This document shows, one piece after another, positions 38,462 through 48,649 of a stretch of 64,000 nt of DNA. Made by a program: the position numbers and the translations under genes. Below the pieces are notes generated by a model. That model was not told the DNA's origin. It saw only the letters and a program-made list of their open reading frames with translations, and did not search any database. The DNA is from Streptococcus suis. Its GTDB lineage: Bacteria > Bacillota > Bacilli > Lactobacillales > Streptococcaceae. The stretch's first letter is position 1, and each line of letters starts with the position of its first letter. The stretch lies in assembly GCF_019856455.1 (NCBI RefSeq), contig NZ_CP082205.1, positions 1,674,001 to 1,738,000 on the forward strand, in the 5' to 3' direction.

Positions 38462-38475
38462 TTATTTATAAATAA
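38462..38475. promoter_or_regulatory. AT-rich 14-bp perfect palindrome upstream of arcA
   Basis: TTATTTATAAATAA. It could be an ArgR half-site region or an UP-like element; nothing in the sequence decides between these. Confidence 0.3.
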
Positions 38476-38553
38476 TTATCGATTATATCGCCTATATTCC
38501 GCATAATTCTTTGCGTTATATCATTATATGAATTTTTATTTTTTATAAAAAAA

Positions 38554-38577
38554 ACAGAAACTTCAATGAGTTTCTGT
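38554..38577 (-). terminator. flpS terminator
   Basis: ACAGAAACT and AGTTTCTGT with a 6-nt loop, followed on the minus strand by TTTTTTTT. The stem starts inside the last codons of flpS. Confidence 0.88.
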
Positions 38578-39258
38578 CAAATTTTCTAAGAAATAATCAA
38601 TATCTAAATAAGTTAACTGTTTATGGCTATAAGCAATTTTACCATCCTGCTTCAGTTGCTTCAAAACATAGCTAACCGTTTCCCGTGTCGTAGCTGCTAA
38701 ACGCGAAATCTCTTGAATATGAATTTCAAATGGCAAGGTAGCAAACTGCTCTCGCTGGCACATATCCCAATAAAGAAGAGCCAAGGCTTGAACGACTCGA
38801 TCTGATGCCTTGGAACGCATCGCATTTCGCAAGCGCAACTCTTGAAAACGAAGCACTTTGGATAATTTTTGACAGATATAAGTCATTTGACTCGGATTTA
38901 TCTTCGACAAGGTTTCAAACAAGACCATCGGTACAATAAAATACTCTAGGTCCGTTATGGCAATGGCAGTATAATGATAAGGTTTGTCCTGAAACATATC
39001 TCCAAAAGGGAAGGCACCGCCCTGCCGAATATAGTCCAAATACGTAAAACTATCCGTCTCATCATATTGTTCAATCCGAGCATAGCCCTTATACAATACA
39101 AATAGATAATCTCTAGGATCCTCTGCGTAAAAAAAGATTTGTCCCTTAGGAATCTTTCGAAAACGAATATGCTTAGCTAATTGATCAAAGCTATCACGTG
39201 TCAAACGTTCAAAAGTTGGATGTGCCCTTAGATAATCATATTGTTCGTTGCTTATCAT
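38563..39258 (-). CDS. flpS: Crp/Fnr-family activator of the arginine deiminase genes
   Basis: 231 aa from ATG 39258, with AAAGGAG upstream (a TTG one codon earlier is not needed). An N-terminal cyclic-nucleotide-binding-like barrel (KIPKGQIFFYAEDPRDYLFVLYKGYARI) and a C-terminal helix-turn-helix (EISRLAATTRETVSYVLKQLKQDGKI). No N-terminal Cys cluster of the E. coli FNR kind is seen. S. suis FlpS is known as an oxygen-responsive activator of the arc operon and lies directly upstream of arcA, exactly as here. Confidence 0.92.
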   Translation of the reverse strand: MISNEQYDYLRAHPTFERLTRDSFDQLAKHIRFRKIPKGQIFFYAEDPRDYLFVLYKGYARIEQYDETDSFTYLDYIRQGGAFPFGDMFQDKPYHYTAIAITDLEYFIVPMVLFETLSKINPSQMTYICQKLSKVLRFQELRLRNAMRSKASDRVVQALALLYWDMCQREQFATLPFEIHIQEISRLAATTRETVSYVLKQLKQDGKIAYSHKQLTYLDIDYFLENLTETH

Positions 39259-39426
39259 CAAAACTCCTTTCTAGCTAAAGTATCCTTCTATCTATTCTAA
39301 CATATATTAATGTTATATGCTAATCATTACTGAAAAATTCATAAAACAGGGTCATTCCTGTGAAGAGGAATACTATCACAGCATACAAAAAACTGGTCCT
39401 CTCGAACCAGTCTTAGTATCGTCGAA

Positions 39427-39512
39427 TGAATTAACTTTCAAACAAGGAACTGACGTGCAAGCAATACTAGAGTACGGCAATCCGAGAGTAACGATGTATC
39501 AAAGTTAATTCA
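39427..39512. repeat. Short inverted-repeat element, copy 1
   Basis: 86 bp bounded by TGAATTAACTTT and AAAGTTAATTCA (12-bp perfect inverted ends). The core includes CAAGGAACTG and TACGGCAATCCGAGAGTAACG, which aligns with the element at 44185-44286. Non-coding, MITE-like. Confidence 0.6.
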
Positions 39513-39541
39513 AATATCTATAACATTCTATGTATACCTAT

Positions 39542-40459
39542 CTATTCAGTCAATTCATCCGCAATCTTATTGATTTTCCGCAAACGATGATTGACACCAC
39601 TTTTAGTGATCGGTACCGTTAGACTATCCGCCAATTGCTGAATGGAATAGTCTGGATGCTGAATTCGCAACTGGGCAATCTCCTGCAAGTCACCTGACAA
39701 CTGATCTAGACCGATAGTATCCATAATTTTGATAATATTATTGATTGTTTTCATACTAGCATTGACCGTCTTTGCAATATTAGCGGCTTCCGCATTTGTA
39801 GCTCGATTTAGGTCATTGCGAGCCTCACGAAGCAATTTAACATTCTCAAATTCTGTCTTTGTCTCTTCTGCTCCAATCACCAAAAGAAAATCCATAATGT
39901 CCTCTGCACGTTGCAGATAGGTAATGGTTCCCTTACTTCGCTCAATGACTTTGGCATCCAAAAGAAATTTCTGCATCAGATTGGCCAGGTCATTGGCATG
40001 GTCACTATAGACAGAAGCTATTTCAAGCTGGTATTTTCCTTTTTCAGGATCCTTAACAGAGCCTGCCGCTAAAAATGCTCCACGAAGATAGGCTTGACTC
40101 CACGAATCATTTTCCAAAACCAAGGGAGAAATCCCCGTCTCTAATCCAAAGAAGCTATCAGCCAAATGCAAATCGTTCAATATCTCATTCACGCCGTCTT
40201 CTATCAAAACTGCATACACACGATTCTTTTTGAGATTAGGTTTTTGATGATGGCGAATCTCAGCCTTAATCTGGTAGAAATGGAGTAACAGTTCATAAAT
40301 GTGACGGGCAATCTTTGCATTTTCCGTGCTGATAGAAAGAGTCAAACCTGATGAAGCTAAGCCCAAACTACCTGATAATTTGATAATAGCAGATAGCTCG
40401 CTCTTATTTGAGCTAGACTGAAGCAGCAATTCTTCCTTTACTTGTACTGTAAAACTCAT
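39542..40459 (-). CDS. whiA: WhiA-family DNA-binding protein
   Basis: 305 aa. A degenerate LAGLIDADG-like N-terminal domain ([15 protein letters not shown] and [22 protein letters not shown]) and a C-terminal helix-turn-helix ([17 protein letters not shown], then [16 protein letters not shown]). In Firmicutes WhiA affects cell division and chromosome segregation. Its ATG overlaps the yvcK stop (ATGA) as the last gene of rapZ-yvcK-whiA, a conserved order. Confidence 0.95.
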   Translation of the reverse strand: MSFTVQVKEELLLQSSSNKSELSAIIKLSGSLGLASSGLTLSISTENAKIARHIYELLLHFYQIKAEIRHHQKPNLKKNRVYAVLIEDGVNEILNDLHLADSFFGLETGISPLVLENDSWSQAYLRGAFLAAGSVKDPEKGKYQLEIASVYSDHANDLANLMQKFLLDAKVIERSKGTITYLQRAEDIMDFLLVIGAEETKTEFENVKLLREARNDLNRATNAEAANIAKTVNASMKTINNIIKIMDTIGLDQLSGDLQEIAQLRIQHPDYSIQQLADSLTVPITKSGVNHRLRKINKIADELTE

Positions 40460-41430
40460 GGCCGCACCTGCAAAATCTTGAGCAACTCTTCTACCACCAA
40501 GTCACCATCATGGAAAGCTCCGCCATTTTTCAAACGAAGAAAATTCGAAGAAATCACACGATTAGCCTGTTTTTGCAAACCTGCAAAATCGTGTTTTACC
40601 TGTACCAAGTATTCATCAAACTGGTTGCTATTCATATACTCTTGTGGAACTGGCTCAATATTGACCAAAACTGTATCAATGAATTGTTCAGCTAGGTGTG
40701 CATTGAGAACCGCCACGTGGTCCGCATCTGAGAAAAACTCAGTCTCTCCCCGTTGGGTCATAATGTTGCACACATAGGTCACTTCAGCCTTGGTTTCTTT
40801 TAGGGCTTTGCCAATATCAGAAATCATCAGATTCGGCAAGATTGAGGTAAAAAGAGAACCCGGTCCAAGTACAATCATGTCACTTTCCATAATCGTTTCA
40901 ACTACCTGGCGACTGGCTTTCGGTTCATCATCATTATAAGAGTTTGTCACATAGACATGATCAATCATCCCATTATGCTTGGAAATCTTGCTCTCACCTG
41001 CCACCTCGGTCCCGTCTGTAAAAATAGCATGAAGGGTCAAGGCCTGTTCGCTAGATGGATAAATCCGCCCTGTCGTATGGAAAAAGCGCGTCAACAACCT
41101 CATCGCATTGTAGGTTGAACCCTGCATTTCTGAAATGCCAGCAATGATGAGATTCCCTAGTGGATGACCAGCCAAGGGTCCATCTGAATCCGCAAAACGA
41201 TACTGGAAAATTTGTTCATAAAGTTTGGGCATATCCGACATCGCTAAAAGGACATTGCGCAAATCACCTGGAGGGGTCACCTGCAAAGCCTGACGGATTT
41301 CCCCCGAAGATCCTCCGTCATCAGCTACCGTCACGATAGCGGTAATCTCTACATCCTTATCCCGCAAACTCTTCAAAATGACTGGAATACCAGTCCCGCC
41401 CCCGATAACTGTAATCTTTGGTTTTCTCAT
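40456..41430 (-). CDS. yvcK: YvcK/CofD-like gluconeogenesis factor
   Basis: 324 aa. The nucleotide-binding start [19 protein letters not shown] and [40 protein letters not shown] blocks are typical. YvcK binds UDP-sugars and links carbon metabolism to cell-wall synthesis. It overlaps rapZ and whiA by 4 nt (ATGA) at each end, so the three genes are translationally coupled. Confidence 0.95.
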   Translation of the reverse strand: MRKPKITVIGGGTGIPVILKSLRDKDVEITAIVTVADDGGSSGEIRQALQVTPPGDLRNVLLAMSDMPKLYEQIFQYRFADSDGPLAGHPLGNLIIAGISEMQGSTYNAMRLLTRFFHTTGRIYPSSEQALTLHAIFTDGTEVAGESKISKHNGMIDHVYVTNSYNDDEPKASRQVVETIMESDMIVLGPGSLFTSILPNLMISDIGKALKETKAEVTYVCNIMTQRGETEFFSDADHVAVLNAHLAEQFIDTVLVNIEPVPQEYMNSNQFDEYLVQVKHDFAGLQKQANRVISSNFLRLKNGGAFHDGDLVVEELLKILQVRP

Positions 41431-42314
41431 GAGCGGTTGACCGTCTCCTTCCGTCTATCCTTATCACGATGACTACGATTGACAATCCAGTTTTTCTCCA
41501 AATCATCTGCCAAGCGTTTGGCAAAAGCTACGCTTCTATGCTGACCGCCTGTGCAACCAACAGCGATCGTTAGAACTGATTTTCCTTCCTTCTGATAACC
41601 TGGCAAAATCGGCTTAATTAAGCCTAGAAGATTTCTGTAAAAGTCTTCTGATTCCTGATGGTCCATAACATAATCAAATACAGCAGGATCCAATCCAGTC
41701 AAGTTGCGCAATTCTACTTTATAGTAAGGATTTGGCAAGAAACGCACATCAAAGACCAAGTCCGCATCCAGAGGCAGACCATATTTGAAACCAAAGGACA
41801 TGACTTCCACACGGAAGGATGGCTGATTATCTTGACTAGCAAACTGCTCCGAAATTGCCTTACGGAGATTACGAGGAGTCAGCTCAGTCGTGTCAATAAC
41901 ATTCTGGCTCATATTTTTCAAGGGAGCCAAAAGTTCACGCTCTAGCTGAATCCCGTCCAAAACACGACCATCAGCCGCCAAAGGATGGGAACGACGAGTT
42001 TCTTTATAGCGAGCAACCAATTCACTATCCGTCGCATCCAAGAATAGGACTTTAAAATCTAAATCCTCTGCCCCCTCAATCTCATCCAACACCTCTCGAA
42101 TCTCCGAGAAGAAGGAGCGACTCCGCATATCTACAACAAGAGCAATCTTATTGTTATCCTGGCTGTGGCGAATCAACTCTAAAAACTTTGGCAAGAGAGT
42201 CGGTGGCATATTATCAATGGTAAAATAACCCAAGTCCTCAAAAGACTGAATGGCTACCGTCTTACCAGCTCCCGACATCCCTGTCACAATTACTAAGTGG
42301 AGTTTGTCCAACAT
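41427..42314 (-). CDS. rapZ: RapZ-family nucleotide-binding protein
   Basis: 295 aa. Walker [15 protein letters not shown] at about residues 9-22, then [26 protein letters not shown], and the C-terminal [17 protein letters not shown]. coli RapZ binds GlcN6P and guides RNase E to GlmZ; Gram-positive members (YvcJ) hydrolyse nucleotides and the RNA role is not shown. First gene of the three-gene unit; GGAGGG precedes the ATG. Confidence 0.95.
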   Translation of the reverse strand: MLDKLHLVIVTGMSGAGKTVAIQSFEDLGYFTIDNMPPTLLPKFLELIRHSQDNNKIALVVDMRSRSFFSEIREVLDEIEGAEDLDFKVLFLDATDSELVARYKETRRSHPLAADGRVLDGIQLERELLAPLKNMSQNVIDTTELTPRNLRKAISEQFASQDNQPSFRVEVMSFGFKYGLPLDADLVFDVRFLPNPYYKVELRNLTGLDPAVFDYVMDHQESEDFYRNLLGLIKPILPGYQKEGKSVLTIAVGCTGGQHRSVAFAKRLADDLEKNWIVNRSHRDKDRRKETVNRS

Positions 42315-42335
42315 GACATTCCCTCCTTTTCTCTT

Positions 42336-42713
42336 CTAATCAATAACTGCAATAACTTCAATCTCAACCTTAACATCACGTGGCAAGCGTGCAACTTCCA
42401 CCGCTGAACGAGCTGGAAAATCTGCTGAGAAAGCTGTTTTATAAACTTCATTAAAGGCTACAAAATCATTCATATCTTTTAGGAAACAAGTCGTCTTCAC
42501 CACATGGTCAAAGTCTGTTCCTGCTTCTGATAAAATTGCTGCGATATTTTTCAAGACTTGCTCAGTCTGCTCCTGAATGGTTTCACCAACCACTTCACCC
42601 GTTTCAGGTGACAAAGGAACTTGACCAGAGGCAAATAGGAAATTTCCAACAACCTTCCCTTGAACGTAAGGTCCAATTGCTGCAGGTGCCTTATCTGTGT
42701 GAATGGTTTTCAT
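42336..42713 (-). CDS. ridA: RidA-family enamine/imine deaminase
   Basis: 125 aa, normal length. KAPAAIGPYVQGKVVGNFLFASGQVPL and the C-terminal RSAVEVARLPRDVKVEIEVIAV carry the conserved Arg. It hydrolyses reactive 2-aminoacrylate-type intermediates formed by PLP enzymes. AAAGGAG lies upstream, and a TATAAT (42745-42750, minus) suggests its own promoter although rapZ follows after only 21 nt. Confidence 0.93.
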   Translation of the reverse strand: MKTIHTDKAPAAIGPYVQGKVVGNFLFASGQVPLSPETGEVVGETIQEQTEQVLKNIAAILSEAGTDFDHVVKTTCFLKDMNDFVAFNEVYKTAFSADFPARSAVEVARLPRDVKVEIEVIAVID

Positions 42714-42754
42714 CTGATGATCTCCTTTTTATCTTTCTATTGATATTATACCAA

Positions 42755-42779
42755 AAAACTGACCTATTCAGCCAGTTTT
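42755..42779 (-). terminator. Short terminator after the MATE gene
   Basis: AAAACTG and CAGTTTT arms (7 bp) with an 11-nt loop, then TTGG on the minus strand; spans the stop codon. Modest strength. Confidence 0.5.
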
Positions 42780-44083
42780 CGTGTTTTTACTGTAAATCTC
42801 CACGTCAAAAAAGTCGCTCGTAACAACAGGTCAATCAAAATCGACAGCCAGACGCCGGCAATTCCTAAACCGAACATCTGACCTAAGACGACAACACCAG
42901 AGACGCGCAGCCCCCACATCCCTATCATTGTGGAGTAGAGCGGCGACTTGGTATCCCCCAAGCCCTGCAGAGCGCCAGCCATGATCAAAGAAACCGCCAG
43001 CCCCGGCTGGTTGAAGGCATCAATCCGCAGGGCTATGACGACTTGACGGACGGCTTCTAGGTCTTTGGTAAATAGCAGAGCAAAACTTGGAGCTCCGAAA
43101 AATAAGATGGTCCCGAGCAGGAACATGATGGCTACTCCATAGGCAGAGCTGAGAAATGCGACTCGTCTAACTGTGAGGATGTCCCCCTTTCCCAAGGCTT
43201 GACCGATCAAAACCGCCGCCGCTGTCGCAAGACCATAGTCTGGCATATAGGTAAAACTCTCGATATTACCTGCAATCATATGAGAAGCATAGACAGTCGT
43301 CCCCAGCCCCACAATCAAACTGAAATAGACAACCTGTCCCAACCGCATAACCAAGCGTTCGGCTGCTGCAGGTAGGGTCAAATCCACCATTTCCTTAGGA
43401 CTTCCCAAGTGGAACAATTGCTTGAGATCAACTGCCAAGTCAGTCTGTTGCACCTTTCGGTAAAGCAAGACTGTACCAAGCAAGCGAGCTAAGACGGTTC
43501 CCAAGGCTGTCCCTACAATCCCCAAACCTGACCAGGAGCCAATACCAAAAATCAAGAAATAGTCCAAGACCACATTAAAACCATTGGTCAGTAAGCTCAT
43601 TTTCATAGGAGATACTGTATCCCCAGATGCCCGCAGGATTGTTCCCAAAATAGTCATCAAGGCCTGAAAAATCGTCAAACCACCAACCCAGTAAAAAAAG
43701 GCCTGGGCGCCAGCCAAACTCTCCGCATCTGCTCCCATTAAGACTAGCATCTGCCGCCCGAAAATAAGGGATAGTAAACCAAATAGTAGACCTACACCTA
43801 CTGAAAGCACTAAGGCTTGACGGACATGAAAGGTAAGAGATTCCCTATCTCCTGCGCCAATAGACCGAGCAATCAAAGCTGTTGTCCCAACTCCCAAAGC
43901 CATATAGACCGCCAAATAGACATTCAAAATCGTATTGGCAAGACCAACTGCCGTCACCGCTACCAGCCCTAGCTGGGCTATCAGAAGGGTATCCACAAAA
44001 CCAACTAAGGTCTGAAAAATATTTTCCACCGTAGCAGGCAAGGCCAAACGAATAATTTCTTTTCCTAAACTTTCTTGCTTCAT
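42764..44083 (-). CDS. MATE-family multidrug/toxin exporter
   Basis: 439 aa from ATG 44083 (MKQESLGKEIIRLALPA), with GGAGAGG upstream; the longer frame adds a hydrophobic tail of doubtful reality. Twelve membrane segments in two six-helix halves; PATVENIFQTLVGFVDTLLIAQLG and the second-half PAAAERLVMRLGQVVYF are MATE signatures. It exports cationic drugs or metabolites using Na+ or H+ gradients. The substrate is unknown. Confidence 0.9.
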   Translation of the reverse strand: MKQESLGKEIIRLALPATVENIFQTLVGFVDTLLIAQLGLVAVTAVGLANTILNVYLAVYMALGVGTTALIARSIGAGDRESLTFHVRQALVLSVGVGLLFGLLSLIFGRQMLVLMGADAESLAGAQAFFYWVGGLTIFQALMTILGTILRASGDTVSPMKMSLLTNGFNVVLDYFLIFGIGSWSGLGIVGTALGTVLARLLGTVLLYRKVQQTDLAVDLKQLFHLGSPKEMVDLTLPAAAERLVMRLGQVVYFSLIVGLGTTVYASHMIAGNIESFTYMPDYGLATAAAVLIGQALGKGDILTVRRVAFLSSAYGVAIMFLLGTILFFGAPSFALLFTKDLEAVRQVVIALRIDAFNQPGLAVSLIMAGALQGLGDTKSPLYSTMIGMWGLRVSGVVVLGQMFGLGIAGVWLSILIDLLLRATFLTWRFTVKTRKLAE

Positions 44084-44184
44084 TTTCCTCTCCACGATTT
44101 TATTTAGAATAATTATAAATAAAAGCGAGCGAAAAAGCAAGAAAACAGACCACATGTGTAGTCTGTCAGTGAATATTTATTTCG

Positions 44185-44286
44185 CAGTCTTTCAGTTTAC
44201 TTTTAGTACTAGGCAAGGAGCTGCAGGCTGTACTAAGGTACGGCAAAGCGAGTTAACGACGTAATAAAAGAAAAACTGAACGACTG
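44185..44286. repeat. Short inverted-repeat element, copy 2, abutting asnS
   Basis: About 102 bp with ends CAGTCTTTCAGTTTACTTTTA and the complement of 44265-44286, nearly all paired. Core: CAAGGAGCTGCAGG and TACGGCAAAGCGAGTTAACGACG, which aligns with the core of copy 1. It ends 2 nt from the asnS stop codon and could also act as a transcript-end hairpin. Confidence 0.65.
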
Positions 44287-44288
44287 TA

Positions 44289-45635
44289 TTACGGATGCAA
44301 GCGGTGCAACATTCTCGGGAATGGAATGGCTTCACGAATGTGTTTTGTACCAGCGACGAAGGTTACCATACGCTCGATACCAATACCAAAACCACCGTGT
44401 GGCACTGAACCGTATTTACGAAGGTCAAGGTAAAATTCGTATTCTGACTTGTCCATGCCGAGTTCATCCATCTTAGCTACCAAGGCATCGTAATCGTCCT
44501 CACGCATAGAACCACCGATGATTTCACCGTAGCCTTCTGGAGCCAAGAGGTCCGCACAAAGCACGCGCTCTGGATTACCTGGAACTGGCTTCATGTAGAA
44601 GGCCTTGAAGCTTGCTGGATAGTTAACAACGAAAGTTGGTACACCAAAGTAGTTTGAAATCCAAGTTTCATGAGGTGATCCAAAGTCATCACCATGCTCG
44701 ATGTGTTCGTAGTCTGTATCTTCATCAGCTTCATGTTCTTGAAGAAGGGTAATGGCATCATCATAAGCCACACGTTTGAATGGCTCTGCAATGTAGCGTT
44801 TGAGGGCATCCACATCACGCTCAAGAGTTTCCAAGGCTTGTGGAGCACGGTCGATAACCCCTTGAATCAAGGCTTTGACATAAGCTTCTTGCAAGTCAAG
44901 TGACTCTTCATGGCTGAGGAATGAATACTCGGCATCCATCATCCAGAACTCAGTCAAGTGACGGCGAGTTTTTGACTTTTCAGCACGGAAAACAGGACCG
45001 AAGTCGAAAACACGACCAAGGGCCATAGCACCAGCTTCCAGGTAAAGCTGACCTGATTGACTGAGGTAGGCAGGCTGACCAAAGTAGTCTGTTTCGAACA
45101 ATTCTGTTGAATCTTCTGCCGCATTTCCAGACAAGATTGGGCTATCAAACTTGATAAAGCCATTCTTTTCAAAGAATTCATAAGTCGCATAGATGATGGC
45201 GTTACGGATTTGCTGGATAGCGACCTGTTTACGAGAACGCAACCAGAGATGACGGTTGTCCATAAGGAAGTCCGTACCGTGTTCTTTTGGTGTGATTGGG
45301 TAATCTTGTGACTCACCGATCACTTCAAGGTCTGTCACATCCAACTCATAACCAAACTTAGAACGCTCATCTTCCTTGACAATCCCTGTCACATAGACAG
45401 ACGTTTCTTGACTGAGACGTTTTGCTACATCGAACTTCTCAGTACCAGCTTCTTCACCGAATTTTTCGATAAAGTTCGGTTTGAAGGCAACTGCTTGGAA
45501 AAAGGCTGTTCCGTCACGCAATTGCAGGAAGGCTAACTTGCCCTTGCCTGATTTGTTGGCAACCCAGGCACCGATGGTCACTTCTTGACCGACATAATCT
45601 TTTACTTGGTTGATGGTAATCAATTTTCTAGACAT
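44289..45635 (-). CDS. asnS: Asparaginyl-tRNA synthetase
   Basis: 448 aa. An N-terminal OB-fold anticodon domain ([24 protein letters not shown]), class II motif 2 ([24 protein letters not shown]) and motif 3 ([11 protein letters not shown]) are intact. It charges tRNA-Asn. GAGG lies upstream of the ATG, 17 nt after aspB; the order tseB-aspB-asnS is the same as ypmB-aspB-asnS in Bacillus subtilis. Confidence 0.97.
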   Translation of the reverse strand: MSRKLITINQVKDYVGQEVTIGAWVANKSGKGKLAFLQLRDGTAFFQAVAFKPNFIEKFGEEAGTEKFDVAKRLSQETSVYVTGIVKEDERSKFGYELDVTDLEVIGESQDYPITPKEHGTDFLMDNRHLWLRSRKQVAIQQIRNAIIYATYEFFEKNGFIKFDSPILSGNAAEDSTELFETDYFGQPAYLSQSGQLYLEAGAMALGRVFDFGPVFRAEKSKTRRHLTEFWMMDAEYSFLSHEESLDLQEAYVKALIQGVIDRAPQALETLERDVDALKRYIAEPFKRVAYDDAITLLQEHEADEDTDYEHIEHGDDFGSPHETWISNYFGVPTFVVNYPASFKAFYMKPVPGNPERVLCADLLAPEGYGEIIGGSMREDDYDALVAKMDELGMDKSEYEFYLDLRKYGSVPHGGFGIGIERMVTFVAGTKHIREAIPFPRMLHRLHP

Positions 45636-45652
45636 TATTTTTCCTCTTTTTA

Positions 45653-46831
45653 TTATTTCATAAATGTGTATAGTCGAGCTACTGCTTCTTTGAGCGTGTC
45701 CATATCTGTTGCATAGCTGAGGCGGATATTCTCAGGAGCTCCAAAACCAGCACCTGTCACCATTGCAACTCCTACTTCTTCCAGGATAGCGGTGGTAAAT
45801 TCGGTCACATCTGTGTAGCCTTTCATTTCCATAGCTTTTTTGACATTAGGGAAGAGATAAAAGGCTCCTTCTGGCTTGATGACTTCAAAACCAGGCACTT
45901 CTACCAGCAAGGGATAAATGGTATTGAGTCGCTCTTCAAAGGCCTGACGCATGGTTTCAACCGTATCTTGTGGACCTGTAAAGGCTTCAATAGCCGCATA
46001 CTGAGCAACGGTTGTTAAATTCGAAGTCGTTTGTCCGACAATCTTACTCATGGCCGCAATGATTTCAGGATTACCAACGGCAAATCCAACCCGCCAACCT
46101 GTCATGGCATAGGCCTTGGCCACTCCATTGACCACAATAGTCTGCTGACGAATGCTTTCTGAAATGCTTGAAATCGGTGTGAAGGTATTTCCATTATAGA
46201 CCAAACGACCGTAAATATCGTCTGCCAAGATGAGAATGTCGTGTTCCACAGCCCAGTTGCCAATAGCTTCCAATTCCTCACGGGTGTAAATCATACCCGT
46301 CGGATTGGACGGACTGTTGAGCAAGAGGACCTTGGTCTTGTCAGTCCGAGCCGCTTCCAACTGGTCAACCGTTACCTTGAAATTATGCTCTTCTGTGGCA
46401 GTGACAAAGACAGGCACTCCTTCGTTCATCTTGATTTGATCTGCATAAGAAACCCAGTAAGGTGTTGGAATGATCACCTCATCACCAGGATTGATGACCG
46501 CCGCAAAGAAGGCATAGAGGACAAACTTAGCACCTGTCGCAAGAACAACTTGATTGCGTTCGATAGAGTAGCCATAGAAATTCTCAAAGTAGGTATTGAC
46601 TGCGTCCTTCAACTCAGGAAGCCCTGAAGCTACCGTATAAAAACTCGCCTTACCATTTTCGATTGATTTAATGGCAGCCTCTTGGATATTCTTCGGTGTA
46701 ACGAAGTCTGGCTCACCCAAGGTCAGCTCTAAAATATCACGTCCTTCCGCCTTCAAGGCTTTTGCACGCGCACCTGCTGCCAGAGTTACACTTTCTTCCA
46801 TCTCTAAGACTCGTCTTGATAACTTGCTCAT
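45653..46831 (-). CDS. aspB: Aspartate aminotransferase, class I
   Basis: 392 aa. PLP fold I blocks: [53 protein letters not shown], the PLP lysine in [16 protein letters not shown], and the Arg in [10 protein letters not shown]. It makes aspartate from oxaloacetate and glutamate, feeding asparagine metabolism beside asnS. Its ATG overlaps the tseB stop (ATGA). Confidence 0.95.
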   Translation of the reverse strand: MSKLSRRVLEMEESVTLAAGARAKALKAEGRDILELTLGEPDFVTPKNIQEAAIKSIENGKASFYTVASGLPELKDAVNTYFENFYGYSIERNQVVLATGAKFVLYAFFAAVINPGDEVIIPTPYWVSYADQIKMNEGVPVFVTATEEHNFKVTVDQLEAARTDKTKVLLLNSPSNPTGMIYTREELEAIGNWAVEHDILILADDIYGRLVYNGNTFTPISSISESIRQQTIVVNGVAKAYAMTGWRVGFAVGNPEIIAAMSKIVGQTTSNLTTVAQYAAIEAFTGPQDTVETMRQAFEERLNTIYPLLVEVPGFEVIKPEGAFYLFPNVKKAMEMKGYTDVTEFTTAILEEVGVAMVTGAGFGAPENIRLSYATDMDTLKEAVARLYTFMK

Positions 46832-47325
46832 AAGCCCTCCCGTTTGATAAAGTTCCCTGTTTCAAATTCAACTAAATAGTAGGCAGTACCTGATTTGACT
46901 TCCCAAATTGGTTTGTCATCCCTAAAACCTAGAATCACCCTATCAGCTGTTGACGCACCATTCTCTGTAGCGACTGCCTGCGCTTCTTCCTTAGAAATCC
47001 CATTCGCCATTGGATAAACGTACACAGTATTTGTCTCTTCAGGAATGATAACCGCAATCATTTCACCCTGACTCGTCTTTCCTTGCACGCTAAAGTATGT
47101 TTCTGTCCCGTTGTAGATAGAGACATCATCAACAACCTCTATATCCGTATAGTCTCGAGCAATAGAAATAGCGTGATTCTGTACATCAGAAAAAGGCTTA
47201 GTTGCAAGGTCCCAAATAACGAATATCGAAAAAGTCATGACACTTAGAAGTATAAAGGAACCAGCTATCAGCTGTCCCTTCTTCGTTGCCAATGCTTCCA
47301 AAAGTTGAAAAATCTTTTTTTCCAT
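46828..47325 (-). CDS. TseB/YpmB-like membrane-anchored protein
   Basis: 165 aa with one N-terminal membrane helix (residues about 19-40) and an extracytoplasmic PepSY-like repeat region (AISIARDYTDIEVVDDVSIYNG and ISKEEAQAVATENG). It matches the YpmB/TseB family linked to peptidoglycan synthase control, by layout and by its neighbours aspB and asnS. TATAAT (47337-47342, minus) lies only 9 nt before the ATG, so the leader is very short. Confidence 0.85.
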   Translation of the reverse strand: MEKKIFQLLEALATKKGQLIAGSFILLSVMTFSIFVIWDLATKPFSDVQNHAISIARDYTDIEVVDDVSIYNGTETYFSVQGKTSQGEMIAVIIPEETNTVYVYPMANGISKEEAQAVATENGASTADRVILGFRDDKPIWEVKSGTAYYLVEFETGNFIKREGL

Positions 47326-47503
47326 AGTAGTCCTATTATACTACAAGTTAAAGCATATTTCCATTTTTTCCGTAATTGAATTGTGAATAAACTTTCATTC
47401 TCTTTCAGACAGAGAACGAATATAAGATCTGGGACCCACAGTTCAGCTTCTCTATGCTATAGAAAGTACTTTACCTATGAATATAGGATTTAACTTTTTT
47501 TGC

Positions 47504-47532
47504 TTGATAACCGAACTATTTATTGCTAAAAT
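47504..47532 (+). promoter_or_regulatory. marR promoter, 6 nt from the start codon
   Basis: TTGATA (47504-47509), 17-nt spacer, TAAAAT (47527-47532), then ATTCTC and ATG. The predicted transcript begins at or next to the start codon. Confidence 0.7.
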
Positions 47533-47538
47533 ATTCTC

Positions 47539-47988
47539 ATGAGAACTGTTGAACAATCTTTAAACGAGAACAAGCATGCACTTCACAGTCTAGTCGTCTT
47601 TCGCAGAGCAGCTAATACTATCACAAAATCAGAATTAGAAACAATCAAAAAATACGGACTGACAGTTTGTCAGTTTGGAGTGATGGAGGCACTCTACAAC
47701 AAAGGAAATCTGCGAATTCAAGACTTAATTGATAAATTATTAAGTACTTCTGGCAACATGACTGTCGTTATAAAAAACATGATTCGAGATGGTTATATCT
47801 ACAAGACTGTCGATACAAATGACCGTCGTGCTTCCTTGATTGCTCTCACTCCACTTGGACGCGAAACCATTGAAAAAATCCTTCCAGAGCATTATGATCA
47901 CGTTGGAGAGATTTTTTCTGTCCTTAGTTCAGAAGAACAAGACCAATTAGCCGAGATACTTAAAAAATTCAAGAACCAGCAGACCTAG
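47539..47988 (+). CDS. MarR-family transcriptional regulator
   Basis: 149 aa. Winged helix: [49 protein letters not shown], wing in [16 protein letters not shown]. No Shine-Dalgarno is present and the promoter's -10 box is 6 nt away, so it may be leaderless. The neighbouring FMN reductase begins 62 nt later behind its own promoter and is the likely target, as in redox-sensing MarR pairs. No clear operator palindrome was found. Confidence 0.9.
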   Translation: MRTVEQSLNENKHALHSLVVFRRAANTITKSELETIKKYGLTVCQFGVMEALYNKGNLRIQDLIDKLLSTSGNMTVVIKNMIRDGYIYKTVDTNDRRASLIALTPLGRETIEKILPEHYDHVGEIFSVLSSEEQDQLAEILKKFKNQQT

Positions 47989-47990
47989 GA

Positions 47991-48019
47991 TTGCCAACAA
48001 AAGACAAATACGATATACT
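47991..48019 (+). promoter_or_regulatory. Promoter of the FMN reductase gene
   Basis: TTGCCA (47991-47996), 17-nt spacer, TATACT (48014-48019), directly after the marR stop. Confidence 0.65.
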
Positions 48020-48050
48020 AAATTTATGTTTTTATGAAAAGGAGGCCATC

Positions 48051-48596
48051 ATGGCAAACGTATTGTTTTTAGTTGGTTCACTACGTGACGGTTCTTTTAA
48101 CCATCAAATGGCCAAAAAAGCTGAAGCATTCTTGGCTGATAAGGCTCAAGTATCTTACATTGATCTTGTAAAAATTCCCCTATTCAACCAAGACATCGAG
48201 ACCCCTATCCTTTCTGAAATCGCAGAGCTACGTGCACAAGTAGACGCTGCGGATGCTATCTGGATTTTCTCACCAGTATATAACTATGCAATCCCAGGCA
48301 TCGTAAAAAATGCTCTCGATTGGCTCAGTCGTTCGCTCGATTTATCCAATCCAAAAGGACCATCTATCCTACAAGATAAAATCACAACTGTCTCTGCAGT
48401 CGCAAACAGTGGTCACGACCACCTATTCAAAGACTTCCAACACCTTCTTCCATTTATCCGTACTCAGATTGCTGGTGAATTTACAGGTTCAACCATCAAT
48501 CCAGAAGCATGGGCAACAGGTGTATTAGAGTTGTCTGATGAAACTCTAACAAAACTCGAGCAACAAGCAGCTGACCTGTTGGCAGCAATTCAATAA
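48051..48596 (+). CDS. NADPH-dependent FMN reductase family protein
   Basis: 181 aa from ATG 48051 after AAAAGGAGG; an upstream in-frame start lies in the promoter. Flavodoxin-like fold: [21 protein letters not shown] (phosphate loop), then [24 protein letters not shown], the family's substrate block. It reduces flavins, quinones or azo compounds with NAD(P)H. Probably under the MarR regulator just upstream. Confidence 0.9.
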   Translation: MANVLFLVGSLRDGSFNHQMAKKAEAFLADKAQVSYIDLVKIPLFNQDIETPILSEIAELRAQVDAADAIWIFSPVYNYAIPGIVKNALDWLSRSLDLSNPKGPSILQDKITTVSAVANSGHDHLFKDFQHLLPFIRTQIAGEFTGSTINPEAWATGVLELSDETLTKLEQQAADLLAAIQ

Positions 48597-48629
48597 TCAA
48601 AAAAACCAGAATTTCTGGTTTTTTTTGAT
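48597..48629 (+). terminator. Terminator of the FMN reductase gene
   Basis: AAAAACCAGA and TCTGGTTTTT with a 3-nt loop; flanking AATCAAA/TTTGATT extends the stem, and a run of eight T follows. Confidence 0.9.
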
Positions 48630-48649
48630 TAATATTTTGAGAGCATTTC

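Noticed and set aside
39317..39508. 63-aa plus-strand ORF downstream of whiA
   Set aside because: Its second half is the inverted-repeat element at 39427-39512 and there is no ribosome site.
44155..44288. T-box leader linked to asnS
   Set aside because: The region lies downstream of asnS, not upstream, and its structure is the inverted-repeat element.
47326..47538. Operator palindrome for the MarR regulator
   Set aside because: Only AT-rich partial symmetries; none stands out near the marR or FMN reductase promoters.
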